Origin: Planctomycetota bacterium | GTDB lineage: Bacteria; Planctomycetota; Phycisphaerae; UBA1845 | Direction of reading: 5' to 3' | Assembly (NCBI GenBank): GCA_024276605.1 | Contig: JAJRWX010000095.1 | Span: forward strand, 1-64,000 | Length of the DNA: 64,000 bases | In this document: positions 26,669 through 35,803 of the stretch, in pieces | Layout: each line of letters starts with the position of its first letter | How positions within the stretch are numbered: position 1 is the stretch's first letter | Notes under the pieces: model-generated | Database searches by the model: none | What the model saw: only the letters and a program-made list of their open reading frames with translations | What the model was told of the DNA's origin: nothing | Made by a program: the position numbers and the translations under genes

Positions 26669-28030
26669 CTACGACAACTCGTTCTCTTCTTTGTGCTGAT
26701 CCGCCAGACCTTTGATAACTGGGTGTAGTTTGAGGGGCGGAATTCTGTCATACATTACTCTGTACTCTTGCTTGCGTTGCGCGAGCATGTCTCGAATTGG
26801 ATAGGCATCGGCATCGTTCGTAACCTGTAGGAGCATCTGATCGAAGACGCTCATTGCTGCGAAGCGGTTGAGTCTGACGGAAGCGATTAGCACAGCTTCT
26901 AGTGCCATTGTACGAACAACGACGTCGTTCGTTTCTTGATACACGATGCGCATTCGTCGGGCGACTAATTCAGCATAAGCAAAAGACCGGGCTTCGCCAA
27001 CGGCGTCGTCCAAAGCCTTCACATAGGCTTCCAGAATCGGTCGTAATTCCACAGACGCCAAAGTCGCGGCAGTCGGGAGAATTTCCTCCGGCAAACTATC
27101 AACTAATTCAAGGTATGATTCGGCGGAACCTTGCATCTGTTCTTGTGTGAGAATCTGCAGCGCATCGATCACGTCAGTTTTAGTGTATTCATTTCGCGTA
27201 ATACCTTCCTGAATTCGTGTGATCACAGCCTCATAAGCTAACAGAGGGTTGACTTTTGCGTCCTGGTAGATCTTCACTGCATCTAGCAACTCGCCTACAG
27301 TTTGATACCTTTCGTCAGGTAGTTCGCGCGTTGCTCGACGCACGACATGACTGAGCCCAACTGGCAATGCGCTTGGGTCGATCAATCCAGGGCTACGCCC
27401 CGTGACAAGCTCATAGAGAGTCTTTCCTAGCTGGAAAATGTCCGTCCGCTCGTCTGCATCACGGCTGCCTCCTACGATGCGTTGCTCGGGGGCAAAGTAT
27501 ATTTCTGTGCCAAGTACATGACGCTCATTAGTTAATATCGTAGTGTTCCGTTCGATATGCTTGGCCAACCCCAAGTCCGCAAGCACGACGGTCCCATCTT
27601 CTAAGATCAGGCAGTTGGCGGGTTTGATGTCGCGGTGGATTGCTCTCGAATTATGGATTGCTTGCACACCAGCACACAATTGCCTGAAGGCATCAAGCGC
27701 ATCATCTTCACTTTTCGATAAATCGTCTAACTTTTTTTCAAGGCTACTCTTGGCATATGGCATGACGAAATACGGCGGATCGTGGTCTAGTTGCTCGTCA
27801 AGAACCTCAATCACATGTGTGTGTTCGATACCTTTGGCAATACGAACCTCGCGACCAAAGCGGCGATGCGATATTTCGTCCTTCTTGTGACAGTACTTAA
27901 TCGCGACGATTTGCTTGTCGCCTAGTCGTTCTGCTCTGACTACGGTGCCCATGCCACCAGCCCCAACGATGTTATTTATATGGTACTTGTCATCGAGCGT
28001 TTCGCCTGGTTTGAATGCACACATTCCCAT
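26669..28030 (-). CDS. Hanks-type Ser/Thr protein kinase with helical C-terminal region
   Basis: 453 aa, no membrane helix seen. Kinase domain ~15-265: Gly loop VGAGGMGTV (22-30), Lys45 in VAIK, catalytic HRDIKPAN (132-139), metal-binding loop ADLGLAK with DLG in place of DFG (152-154), and APE-equivalent FAPEQ. All catalytic residues are present, so it should be active. Residues ~270-453 are alpha-helical and unlike PASTA or WD40 tails; no family recognised. ATG 28030 has GAGAGG 8 bases upstream. The preceding small gene ends 53 bp before it on the same strand. Confidence 0.9.
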   Translation of the reverse strand: MGMCAFKPGETLDDKYHINNIVGAGGMGTVVRAERLGDKQIVAIKYCHKKDEISHRRFGREVRIAKGIEHTHVIEVLDEQLDHDPPYFVMPYAKSSLEKKLDDLSKSEDDALDAFRQLCAGVQAIHNSRAIHRDIKPANCLILEDGTVVLADLGLAKHIERNTTILTNERHVLGTEIYFAPEQRIVGGSRDADERTDIFQLGKTLYELVTGRSPGLIDPSALPVGLSHVVRRATRELPDERYQTVGELLDAVKIYQDAKVNPLLAYEAVITRIQEGITRNEYTKTDVIDALQILTQEQMQGSAESYLELVDSLPEEILPTAATLASVELRPILEAYVKALDDAVGEARSFAYAELVARRMRIVYQETNDVVVRTMALEAVLIASVRLNRFAAMSVFDQMLLQVTNDADAYPIRDMLAQRKQEYRVMYDRIPPLKLHPVIKGLADQHKEENELS

Positions 28031-28083
28031 GTTGTATACCTCTCACGTTCGTGCACATTGGGATTCATCGTGACTGGCTGCTA

Positions 28084-28416
28084 TCATGCTGGCACTTCTT
28101 CGCATGAGAAAAAGACGAAGTCGGCTGGCCTAATAAATTCCGCTCCGTTTCCAAGTGGTAGTATGAACGACAGCGTCCCTTCTGGGGATCGCTTCAGGAA
28201 TCCACCCATTTCCGTGAATACTTCAAACGGCTCAATGCCCCATTCGTCTTGTGGCGTAGCGGGCTGGCCAGAATTGCTTCGCTCGATACGCTTTGTGCTT
28301 ACATGGCGAATGTCGTCCAACAACTCAAACGTCGCGGGTTCATATGTTTCTACAACGACTGAAGTGTTAATAAAATCTGTATGGACCGCAGAGACGGCTA
28401 CGAGCTTCCCATTCAT
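28084..28416 (-). CDS. Hypothetical protein preceding the kinase gene
   Basis: 110 aa with AGAGGA 7 bases before the ATG, so probably real. Sequence is mainly beta-strand-like (KLVAVSAVHTDFINTSVVVE, GGFLKRSPEGTLSFILP, ADFVFFSCEE), without signal peptide or membrane segment. I do not recognise the family. Tight linkage to the kinase suggests a regulator or substrate, but this is inference. Confidence 0.6.
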   Translation of the reverse strand: MNGKLVAVSAVHTDFINTSVVVETYEPATFELLDDIRHVSTKRIERSNSGQPATPQDEWGIEPFEVFTEMGGFLKRSPEGTLSFILPLGNGAEFIRPADFVFFSCEEVPA

Positions 28417-28571
28417 ATCAAGTCCTCTTGAATTGCGCGTATTTCAACACCACATAATAAGAGCCTCCCAAAAGCAATCGTATCAATGGTACGTTTTACA
28501 GCCTTGGTCATAGCCGCTCCGCCGCACTGGTGGGTGTCCATAAGTCGTTATGGTTTCAGCGTTTACCTCAA

Positions 28572-28644
<73 letters not shown>

Positions 28645-28656
28645 TCAGGGACGGGG

Positions 28657-28685
28657 AGGGTACGGCATGAAGTCTGAATCGTCAA
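28657..28685 (-). promoter_or_regulatory. Sigma-70-type promoter of tRNA-fMet
   Basis: On the minus strand, TTGACG (28680-28685) and TACCCT (28657-28662) are 17 bp apart, ending about 12 bases before the tRNA 5' end. It is useful as a local calibration: the -10 box TACCCT shares the TACC start with the proposed cysteine-leader promoter. Confidence 0.65.
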
Positions 28686-28969
28686 GGTGTGGATTCCATG
28701 CACTTTGCTCGTTGTTTCGCTTGACTCAAAGTAGTCATAACTGTTGTTAGGCCAATATGTCTGATTATGAAGCACGATGCTATGAATCCAAGGTAGTATT
28801 TTTTCGCCCATCATATTCCGCACTACGCCGCGACTCGGACAAGTGTTATATGTTTGGTTTAGTTGAGAGCGGGTCGCTGTGTTCATCTAATAGCGTATAG
28901 TGGTTGTGAACTCGTAGTGGATGTATCTTGCCTTTGATCGTAATCGAAGCTTCTGAAGACAGGAATCCT

Positions 28970-29176
28970 ATGCCGCCAGGACATTTGCGTTGTAAACGGT
29001 GCTTGCATCCATTGCTCCACAAGTTTGGTAAGATGCGATTAACCCCTTGGCTCAATCGTAGAAAAGCTTACAGTAGGGTGTATCGTGATAGCGATGCGTG
29101 TTTCTTTGAGGTAAACGCTTCACTTGGATGGTGGGTACTATCAATCAATCGACACCGTGTAAGGATGCCTGTATGA
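28970..29176 (+). CDS. Small hypothetical protein overlapping purD start
   Basis: A 68-aa basic protein from ATG 28970 with AGGA upstream. It contains a single RCKRCLHPLLH segment and many Arg/Lys residues. Its stop forms ATGA with the purD ATG (29173-29176), a typical translational-coupling overlap and the main reason to list it. No family recognised; it might instead be only a leader frame that primes purD translation. Confidence 0.4.
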   Translation: MPPGHLRCKRCLHPLLHKFGKMRLTPWLNRRKAYSRVYRDSDACFFEVNASLGWWVLSINRHRVRMPV

Positions 29177-30462
29177 ACGTTATGGTGATAGGAGGAGGTG
29201 GTCGCGAACACGCGATTGTTTGGTGTTTAAGTAAGTCGCCACGTGTGCAGGAAATTGTTTGCGTACCGGGAAACGCGGGTACGCTCAGCATGGCAACGAA
29301 TGTCGAAGCTGATATATCAAATCATGCCTCTCTCATCGAACTAGTAGAACAATATAGCATCGACCTTACAGTCGTAGGGCCGGAGGTTCCACTATGCGCT
29401 GGGATCGTTGATGATTTTCACGAAGTCGGGTTGCGTATCGTCGGACCTAGTGCTTCGGCTGCCAGGATAGAGGGGGACAAGGCCTACGCCAAGAAAATCA
29501 TGAAAGTAGCTCATATCCCTACGGCTGAGGCGAGAGTCTTCGAACGCGTTGAAGACGCGCGGGGGTACATCGAAGCACGCGAACACGGGTTCGTCGTGAA
29601 GGCATCCGGATTAGCGGCGGGCAAGGGTGTTTTCGTATGTGAAGATGTCGAGCAGGGCTTGCAGGCTATTGAGCAAATCATGGTGGATCGGACTTTCGGT
29701 CAGGCTGGTGACAAGGTCATTGTGGAAGAGCGACTGAAAGGCCAAGAGCTTTCCGTATTTGCGCTAGTGGAAGGGCGGACCATTTACATGCTGGCTACCG
29801 CTCAGGATCACAAAGCGATCGGTGAAGGAGATGCCGGACCCAATACCGGCGGGATGGGGGCATATAGTCCCGCACCCGTCGCTACACCGGAAATTATGGC
29901 CACCGTGGAACGAGATATATTAGTACCGCTTGTGGATGCGATGAACAACGATGGATCACCCTACCGAGGAATCCTATATGTAGGTTTAATGCTAACACCC
30001 GGCGGTCCGAAAGTGCTTGAATTTAACTGTCGACTTGGAGATCCCGAAGCCCAAGCTGTTCTGATGAGATTAGAAAGTGATATCATCGACATTTTTGAAG
30101 CGCTAGCCGATGGGGATATTTCTGAGTTGGATATACGCTGGAAACCTCAGCCAGCCGTGTGTGTGGTGATGACTGCTAAAGGTTACCCTGGGCCTTATGA
30201 GAAAGGTCAAACCATTGAGGGTTTAGATGCGGTAGCTGGGCTTTCCGATGTACAAGTATTTCAGGCTGGTACGAAACAAATTGAGCAGTTCACGGTGTCT
30301 TGTGGGGGGCGGGTATTGGGCGTTACGGCTTTGGGACAAGATATTCGCCAAGCCAAACGTCGAGCCTACGAAGCCGTGGATAGCCTTTCATTCAATGGGG
30401 CCTATTACCGTGGCGATATCGCAGACAAAGCGATAGCTGCGATGTCACAGACCAGTCACTAG
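29173..30462 (+). CDS. purD: Phosphoribosylamine-glycine ligase
   Basis: 429 aa. ATG 29173 is chosen because AAGGA lies 8 bases upstream and MNVMVIGGGGREHAI is the canonical PurD N-terminus; the frame is open 15 codons earlier. Landmarks: VGPEVPLCAGIVD, ATP-grasp segment FVVKASGLAAGKGVFV, DHKAIGEGDAGPNTGGMGAYSP, and EFNCRLGDPEAQAVL near the end. It catalyses the ATP-dependent joining of 5-phosphoribosylamine and glycine in purine synthesis. No other pur gene is nearby. Transcription probably ends at the hairpin 30583-30626. Confidence 0.96.
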   Translation: MNVMVIGGGGREHAIVWCLSKSPRVQEIVCVPGNAGTLSMATNVEADISNHASLIELVEQYSIDLTVVGPEVPLCAGIVDDFHEVGLRIVGPSASAARIEGDKAYAKKIMKVAHIPTAEARVFERVEDARGYIEAREHGFVVKASGLAAGKGVFVCEDVEQGLQAIEQIMVDRTFGQAGDKVIVEERLKGQELSVFALVEGRTIYMLATAQDHKAIGEGDAGPNTGGMGAYSPAPVATPEIMATVERDILVPLVDAMNNDGSPYRGILYVGLMLTPGGPKVLEFNCRLGDPEAQAVLMRLESDIIDIFEALADGDISELDIRWKPQPAVCVVMTAKGYPGPYEKGQTIEGLDAVAGLSDVQVFQAGTKQIEQFTVSCGGRVLGVTALGQDIRQAKRRAYEAVDSLSFNGAYYRGDIADKAIAAMSQTSH

Positions 30463-30582
30463 AACAAGTACTATCAACTCGTAGCGACCGATGCGCTGTA
30501 TGGCTCCGTCGTATATTTCAATGGTTCACCAGATAGAAATGAACCATAGCCCGTTGGCCGGCCTGTAATTGTAAATATCAGA

Positions 30583-30626
30583 CATGCCATGTAGACGGCA
30601 GAAATAACTGTCGTCTACATGGCATG
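30583..30626. terminator. Bidirectional terminator-like hairpin
   Basis: A 19-bp stem with one G.U-type mismatch: left arm from CATGCCATGTAGACG (30583 on), loop AAATAA (30602-30607), right arm ending CGTCTACATGGCATG (30626). It lies between the convergent purD and hsp20 genes. No long T run follows on either side, so it could also stabilise 3' ends. Confidence 0.7.
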
Positions 30627-30670
30627 GTGCTGTGTTTGTAGTCGCAGGGGATGCATGTCTTACCCCGTCG

Positions 30671-31099
30671 CTACGATTGCACTTCAATGCTACGCGGCAA
30701 TACTTGCTTGGCTTTTGGCAGCGTGACCTTCAACATGCCGTTGGTCAAGCTGGCGCTCACCGATTCAGTATCGATGGCGGTGGGGAGCTTAACCACACGC
30801 ACGAAATCGCCCGACACGCACTCTTGCATGAGGTACGAGACGCCTTCCGGATTGACGCGTCGTTGTCCCTTAATAGTTAATTCGTCATCAAGTACGAGTA
30901 CTTCGAGATCCTTCATCGTGACACCGGGAAGTTCCGCTTCAACGTACACGGTGGTGTCGTCCTGCCATACATTCATGGCTGGGGATGCGGCGGAATCTTC
31001 CAATAATGTCCCGCAACCGGTGACCAGACCGCCAAGCAATCGATCGAATTCGTTACAAATACGTGTCGATGGGATGGCACTTTTTAATCTAATCATCAT
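30671..31099 (-). CDS. Hsp20/alpha-crystallin small heat shock protein
   Basis: 142 aa with the alpha-crystallin domain at ~40-135: MNVWQDDTTVYVEAELPGV, DLEVLVLDDELTIKGQR, then the conserved A-x-x-x-n-G-h-L motif as ASLTNGMLKVTLPK, and a C-terminal tail with SIEV in place of the usual IxI. ATP-independent holdase chaperone. AAGGAG lies 8 bases before the ATG. I looked for a CIRCE operator upstream and saw none. It faces purD across a hairpin. Confidence 0.92.
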   Translation of the reverse strand: MMIRLKSAIPSTRICNEFDRLLGGLVTGCGTLLEDSAASPAMNVWQDDTTVYVEAELPGVTMKDLEVLVLDDELTIKGQRRVNPEGVSYLMQECVSGDFVRVVKLPTAIDTESVSASLTNGMLKVTLPKAKQVLPRSIEVQS

Positions 31100-31476
31100 A
31101 CTATTTCTCCTTATGTAGTGTTTTATTCATTGTGCGGCATTTCCTGATACCGACATTTTGATCCGACGTTTCGATCGGGAACGATGTCGAGTCGGGTCTT
31201 ACCTATCAAAGCCTGTTACTTTGATCTTTCAACAATAGGATGTGCAATAAGTGTGCCAGTTGATGCTTGAAGATCGATTGGTCGCTAACTTCAGTAGTGA
31301 ACGGGAGTTACATCACAACCTATAATCTGCAGTAACTCAACCAATGCCAAATTGACACGATCGAAATGTCAGTTGGCAGGGCCGCGATACGGTAATCTCT
31401 ATCCAATAGGAAGTGTTGGATAGTCAAGAAACTCCGGAGGCACTCTATACTCGGACGCTACAGATGAGTGGCCTAC
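31100..31476. other. Intergenic, no gene seen
   Basis: 377 bp carrying the hsp20 promoter region and the end of the RsbU-like gene. CGACAT (31150-31155) and ATGTCG (near 31186-31191) form a weak inverted repeat. No recognised heat-shock operator, tRNA or frame. Confidence 0.35.
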
Positions 31477-32673
31477 TTAGTCGGTGAGTACTTCTAGACC
31501 GACAATAGTGATATCGTCGCTGGGGCTGAGTGATCCGGTATCGACATCGAGGAGCGTCTCAACATGATGTATCAGGTCTGCAATGGGGCGAGAAGCGGAT
31601 GATTGTAGAACGCGTTGAAATGCTGAAGTGTCCACTGTTTCGTTATCTTCGGGTTGAAATGCAAGCTCCATGCCGTCCGTGTATAGTAGTACCTTATCTC
31701 CAGGATGAAGATCTATTTCTATCGTAGGGAATTCTTGATCGCTCATAATGCCGAGCAAACCACCTGACGAATTGATTTCATGACATGTACCATCGGAGGT
31801 AATCAGTAGGGGATAGGGGTGGCCGCCACGGGCAATTTTCAGGTTCATCGTTCGATGGTTAATCAACCCACAGCAGGCAGTAACAAATTGGCAATTGGGT
31901 AATGATTGATCAGTCAGGGCATTGTTCAGAAGTGAAAGGGTTTGGCCGGGATCAAGTATGTGGTATGAGTCACCATTCATCTGCTTAGTCACGATGGAAC
32001 GTTTCACAAACATCGTCAGTAAGCTAGCTGCGACACCGTGCCCTACGGCATCAGCCACATAAAAGGCGGTATGGTCTTCGTCTACGCGAAAAATGTCGAA
32101 TATATCACCTGAGACCCAGGAAGCAGGTCTATAGGTGGAGGCAAAGCGAATACCGTCAATGGTATTTTCCATTTTCGGTAGAAAGTCACGCTGCAACCTC
32201 GACGCCAGCCGCATCTCTTGATCAAGTTCACGAAAATGGTCGTCAATTTGTTTCCCCAGGTGCTCCATGGAATGAAGTTCTTGCTCGAGGAGATGCAAGC
32301 GTTTTTGGTAGCGTTCAATCATCACGAACCGCCCGCGAAGTTCATCCATCGAAACGCTGGAGTTGATAATTTCGACGTAATCACCTTGATAGGTCAATGG
32401 CGAGTCTTCTTCAGGGGTGACAAAGATGAGTGTGGCAATTTGCTTACTGTCTGCCAGATGTAGTAGTTGATTTCGTGTCGTCGTTTGAGGATTATCATGG
32501 GATGTGTGTTGCGTACCCGTCAAAAATATCGCATCCACATCGCCATGTTGTGTTTGATCTAAGGCTTCGGCATAGCCTGAAGTCATTGAAATGTCCCATT
32601 CGGCGTGGGTTAATGCGCCCGTTACAGATGGGGTAAATTGATGAGAAGCTTCTTGGACTAATATAGCGCGCAT
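31477..32673 (-). CDS. RsbU/SpoIIE-type PP2C phosphatase with receiver-like N-terminus
   Basis: 398 aa from ATG 32673; TTG 32697 would add 8 residues. N-terminal ~115 residues resemble a degenerate receiver (MRAILVQEASHQF, VDAIFLTGTQ) lacking a clear phospho-acceptor Asp. A coiled coil (RYQKRLHLLEQELHSMEHL, ~120-165) leads to a PP2C-SpoIIE domain: ASRLQRDFLPK, ASTYRPASWVSGDIFDIF, VADAVGHGVAASLLTMF, ARGGHPYPLLIT, LLYTDGMELAF and SDDITIVGLEV hold the metal-binding Asp residues. Such enzymes dephosphorylate anti-anti-sigma factors. No anti-sigma or STAS gene is adjacent. Confidence 0.88.
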   Translation of the reverse strand: MRAILVQEASHQFTPSVTGALTHAEWDISMTSGYAEALDQTQHGDVDAIFLTGTQHTSHDNPQTTTRNQLLHLADSKQIATLIFVTPEEDSPLTYQGDYVEIINSSVSMDELRGRFVMIERYQKRLHLLEQELHSMEHLGKQIDDHFRELDQEMRLASRLQRDFLPKMENTIDGIRFASTYRPASWVSGDIFDIFRVDEDHTAFYVADAVGHGVAASLLTMFVKRSIVTKQMNGDSYHILDPGQTLSLLNNALTDQSLPNCQFVTACCGLINHRTMNLKIARGGHPYPLLITSDGTCHEINSSGGLLGIMSDQEFPTIEIDLHPGDKVLLYTDGMELAFQPEDNETVDTSAFQRVLQSSASRPIADLIHHVETLLDVDTGSLSPSDDITIVGLEVLTD

Positions 32674-32796
32674 AGAATGATCCGCCAACGAGGACAACAG
32701 CTACTTGCGGATTTACGCAAAACCATTGCGTATCACCCCGAGAGAGGGAGTAACACATCCGTTAGTACATATGCCTGACAGTGGTCCGTCGGATGG

Positions 32797-33297
32797 TTAG
32801 GGCGTGCGCTTTAAGACGGATGAGGGGAGCTTGAGCTTCGTGCCTTTTCGGACGTTCATGGCGGCTAATCGACCGCTGTTGAGTTCAATGACAAAGCGGT
32901 AGGGGGCTTCGGGGGGGTACTGATTGATTCGGTCATCCAACGGGGCCATAGTATACGTATTGACGACCACGCCGTCGTTATCGATGTAGGCTATATCTAA
33001 AGGAATGATGGTGTTTTTCATCCAGAAGCTATTGCGAACGGAGTGATCAAAAATAAAGATCATACCTCTGTCCGTCCCATCAGCTAAAGGGGCCATTTGC
33101 TTAGCCGTGATAAACATTAGCCCGCGGGCACGTTCTTGAGTATCGTTGGCGATCCACAATTGGACGGGTTGGTCGTTTATGGAAAAACGGACGGTACCGA
33201 GCTTATCCAATTCGTTCGGTTGTGTGGGTGCGCATCCAACGACTAAACAGGTCATTACAGGAGTTAGAAAACGTTGCATATTCCTTGAAACCATCAT
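32797..33297 (-). CDS. DUF192-family lipoprotein
   Basis: About 166 aa. A lipoprotein signal (FLTPVMTCLVVGC) puts the acylated Cys near residue 22. The DUF192 domain follows with its typical blocks: ERARGLMFITAKQMAP, GMIFIFDHSVRNSFWMKNTIIPLDIAYID, and YRFVIELNSGRLAAMNVRKG. Function of this domain is unknown; members are secreted or membrane-attached. Several start codons are possible (GTG 33300, ATG 33297, 33294, 33279). Confidence 0.8.
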   Translation of the reverse strand: MMVSRNMQRFLTPVMTCLVVGCAPTQPNELDKLGTVRFSINDQPVQLWIANDTQERARGLMFITAKQMAPLADGTDRGMIFIFDHSVRNSFWMKNTIIPLDIAYIDNDGVVVNTYTMAPLDDRINQYPPEAPYRFVIELNSGRLAAMNVRKGTKLKLPSSVLKRTP

Positions 33298-33454
33298 CAC
33301 CCCGATCCATTCATGTTTACACCTTTATTATATAGCATTTTAGCATATGCTTCAAAAGGCTGTTATGAAAGAGTGGGGGGGGATTCCTTGAATCGATCTC
33401 CGGTTTGGGCATGATCGAACCGAGCGTATCACGCTATCGTCAACACACTACAGC

Positions 33455-33617
33455 TTTGTCACAGCTAAGAATTCGGGTGGCATGGGCAAGTCCCGATGTA
33501 TCCCGACCTTACGTCGGGATACATCGGGACTTGCCCGTGTAGTTCCGGAGGCCATCACGGGCAAAAAAGCCTTGCCCATGCCACCCTCGATGATCCAAAC
33601 ATTAAGCTGTGACACTG
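33455..33617. mobile_element. MITE-like non-autonomous element with 9-bp target duplication
   Basis: 163 bp bounded by the direct repeat CACTACAGC (33446-33454 and 33618-33626). Terminal inverted repeats share TGTCACAGCT (left from 33457, right ending about 33615). Inside lie nested inverted repeats: GGGTGGCATGGGCAAG (33475-33490) against CTTGCCCATGCCACCC (33571-33586), and a perfect 24-bp stem 33484-33507 / 33513-33536 with loop CTTAC. No transposase frame. A related hairpin unit lies at 45304-45474. The autonomous partner is not in this window. Confidence 0.75.
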
Positions 33618-33656
33618 CACTACAGCCCGGATGCAGCATCTTAGGTAGCGATAACT

Positions 33657-33815
33657 TTAGAAAAGCGGATATAAAAACGGCGCAAGGGGTGATGAAGTGG
33701 CAAAAACCAGCAACGCGCCCACAATTAGGAGAACCGCAATCAGCGGGATCAGCCACCACTTCTTTTCCTGCTTGATGAAGAGTAGGAATTCTTTTACGAG
33801 TGATTGCTTAGCCAT
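33657..33815 (-). CDS. DUF5989-family small membrane protein
   Basis: 52 aa from ATG 33815. It has a polar start MAKQSLVKEFLLFIKQEKKW, a Trp-Trp boundary (KKWWLIPL) and one membrane helix ending in VFATSSPLAPFLYPLF, the pattern of DUF5989 proteins. These small proteins recur beside SxtJ-type membrane proteins and NodU/CmcH-type carbamoyltransferases, and both of those genes lie directly upstream here on the same strand. Function unknown. The longer frame from 33899 is not needed. Confidence 0.82.
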   Translation of the reverse strand: MAKQSLVKEFLLFIKQEKKWWLIPLIAVLLIVGALLVFATSSPLAPFLYPLF

Positions 33816-33982
33816 AATCGTTCTTTCTTGGTCAAACCGCCGTGCGCCTGTACGCTTAAAAGAAAACTGACATACCTCTTTACATTCGTTGCGATGCAAG
33901 CCAAGGGGTGATGGTACCCATGTCAGTTATGCATCGGTTTCCGTACTTCCAGGAAGTCACGGATATACTGCCTTTGTTTGTT

Positions 33983-35767
33983 CTATCGACTTCCAGCTTG
34001 TTGTTCCAACAACGATGGTGCTTCAAGTTCGATACTGCGTTTCATACCGGCTTCGTAGTCTACCGGAGAGGGCTTCTCGGTAACGATGTAGTCACCGGCA
34101 ACCAGTACGTCGATTCCGGTATTCACAAACGTATGATAGGCATCCTCCGGTGAGCAGACAATTGGTTCACCGCGGACATTGAATGATGTATTGATAACCA
34201 CCGGCACTCCGGTCAATTCGCCGAATTTTTTGATCAGGTGATAATATCGACCATTATCTTCCTCTGTGACCGTCTGGACGCGCCCCGTACCATCTTTATG
34301 CGTAACAGCTGGGATGACTTCGCGTTTTTCTTGTCGAACTTTAGGTACTAACAGCATATAAGGTGCATCCATACCCTCCGGCATTTCAAAGTATTCATGG
34401 GCACATTCTTTGAGGATCGCCGGTGCAAAAGGACGAAAGGCTTCTCGGAACTTCACCTTAGCATTGATGATGTCCTTCATCTTCTCGCTACGCGCATCTG
34501 CGATGAGTGATCGCGCACCCAACGCGCGCGGGCCAAACTCCAAACGACCTTGATACCATCCAATGACTTTTCCATCCACCAGCATATGCGCCGTCTTCTC
34601 AATCAGTTCATCCTCACTGCTGCAAAACTCATATTGCGCACCTGCTCGATCGAGCGCCGTTTTGATTTCCTCGTTGCTATATTCAGGCCCCCAAAGAGCG
34701 TGCGTCATGGTAAATGTACGCGGATTATTCAACACGGTATTGTAGATGTAGAAGGCGGTTCCTAGTGCGCCACCGGAGTCCCCAGCGGCGGGCTGGATAA
34801 AAATTTCCTCGAAATCGGTTTCCTGTAAAATACGCCAATTAGCCACACAGTTTAAGCCTACGCCGCCCGCCAAGCACAGTTTTTTCATGCCGGTTTCGCG
34901 TTGAACGTGCGCGGCTAATTTGACCATAATCTCCTCGACGACTTTCTGGCCTGAATGGGCAATGTCACGATGGAAATCGTCGAGTTCCGTTTCTGAGGGA
35001 CGCTGAGGCCGGCCAAATAGTTCCGTCCATTTATTGCTGATGGTGTCGGTGGTCGAGTACGTATGGGCGAAGTAATCGAGATTCAGGCGGATGCTTCCAT
35101 CGTCTTTGATGTCTACGATTTCATGGAATTGATCGACGTATGTGGGTTTCCCGTATGGTGCAAGGCCCATGACCTTCCACTCCGCGTCATTAACACGAAA
35201 ACCGAGGTAGGCGGTGATAGCAGAAAATAATAATCCCACGGAATGCGGGAAGCGCATTTCCTGTCGCTCTTCTATCTGATTTCCTCGACCAATGCCCCAA
35301 CCTGTCGTTGTCCATTCGCCAACACCGTCCGCCGTGATGATGGCGGCCTCTTCGAATGGTGAAACAAGAAAAGCACTGGCTGCGTGGGAAAGGTGATGCT
35401 GACAGTAGAGAATCTCTTTATCGATCCCCAGTTTTTCTTGTATTTCCTTGCCAATGTGCAGACGATGCGAGAACCACAGTGGAATAGCTTTCAACCAGGC
35501 TTTATAGCTTCTTGGCCACGTGGCTAAGATGCACTCTAAAATACGGTTGAACTTAACCAGCGGCTTTTCGTAAAAACCCACATGGTCAACTTGGTCAATG
35601 GTGATACCTGCTTGATTAAGGCAGTACTCAATCGCCAACGTCGGAAAATCGCTGTAGTGTTTCTTGCGATTGAATCGTTCTTCCTCCGCTGCAGCGACTA
35701 ACTTACCGTCTACGACAAGGGCGGCGCCGGAGTCATGGTAGTAACAGGATATGCCTAGAACGATCAC
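33983..35767 (-). CDS. NodU/CmcH-family carbamoyltransferase
   Basis: 594 aa from GTG 35767, supported by AGAGGAA 7-8 bases upstream and by IVLGISCYYHDSGAAL as the usual N-terminus; the longer frame to 35803 lacks a ribosome site. The N-terminal Kae1/YrdC-like domain has the metal motif HHLSHAASAF and GVGEWTTTGW; the C-terminal domain has GWYQGRLEFGPRALGARSLI and REAFRPFAPAIL. These enzymes carbamoylate hydroxyls using carbamoyl phosphate through a carbamoyl adenylate. The acceptor is unknown; in the common SxtJ/DUF5989 setting a cell-envelope or glycan substrate is suspected but not shown. Confidence 0.92.
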   Translation of the reverse strand: MIVLGISCYYHDSGAALVVDGKLVAAAEEERFNRKKHYSDFPTLAIEYCLNQAGITIDQVDHVGFYEKPLVKFNRILECILATWPRSYKAWLKAIPLWFSHRLHIGKEIQEKLGIDKEILYCQHHLSHAASAFLVSPFEEAAIITADGVGEWTTTGWGIGRGNQIEERQEMRFPHSVGLLFSAITAYLGFRVNDAEWKVMGLAPYGKPTYVDQFHEIVDIKDDGSIRLNLDYFAHTYSTTDTISNKWTELFGRPQRPSETELDDFHRDIAHSGQKVVEEIMVKLAAHVQRETGMKKLCLAGGVGLNCVANWRILQETDFEEIFIQPAAGDSGGALGTAFYIYNTVLNNPRTFTMTHALWGPEYSNEEIKTALDRAGAQYEFCSSEDELIEKTAHMLVDGKVIGWYQGRLEFGPRALGARSLIADARSEKMKDIINAKVKFREAFRPFAPAILKECAHEYFEMPEGMDAPYMLLVPKVRQEKREVIPAVTHKDGTGRVQTVTEEDNGRYYHLIKKFGELTGVPVVINTSFNVRGEPIVCSPEDAYHTFVNTGIDVLVAGDYIVTEKPSPVDYEAGMKRSIELEAPSLLEQQAGSR

Positions 35768-35803
35768 GATAGAGTTCCTCTTGCTGTTATGTGATTCGGT
35801 CAC

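Noticed and set aside
31100-31200. CIRCE or other heat-shock operator upstream of hsp20
   Set aside because: No TTAGCACTC-N9-GAGTGCTAA-like dyad is present; only a weak CGACAT/ATGTCG repeat.
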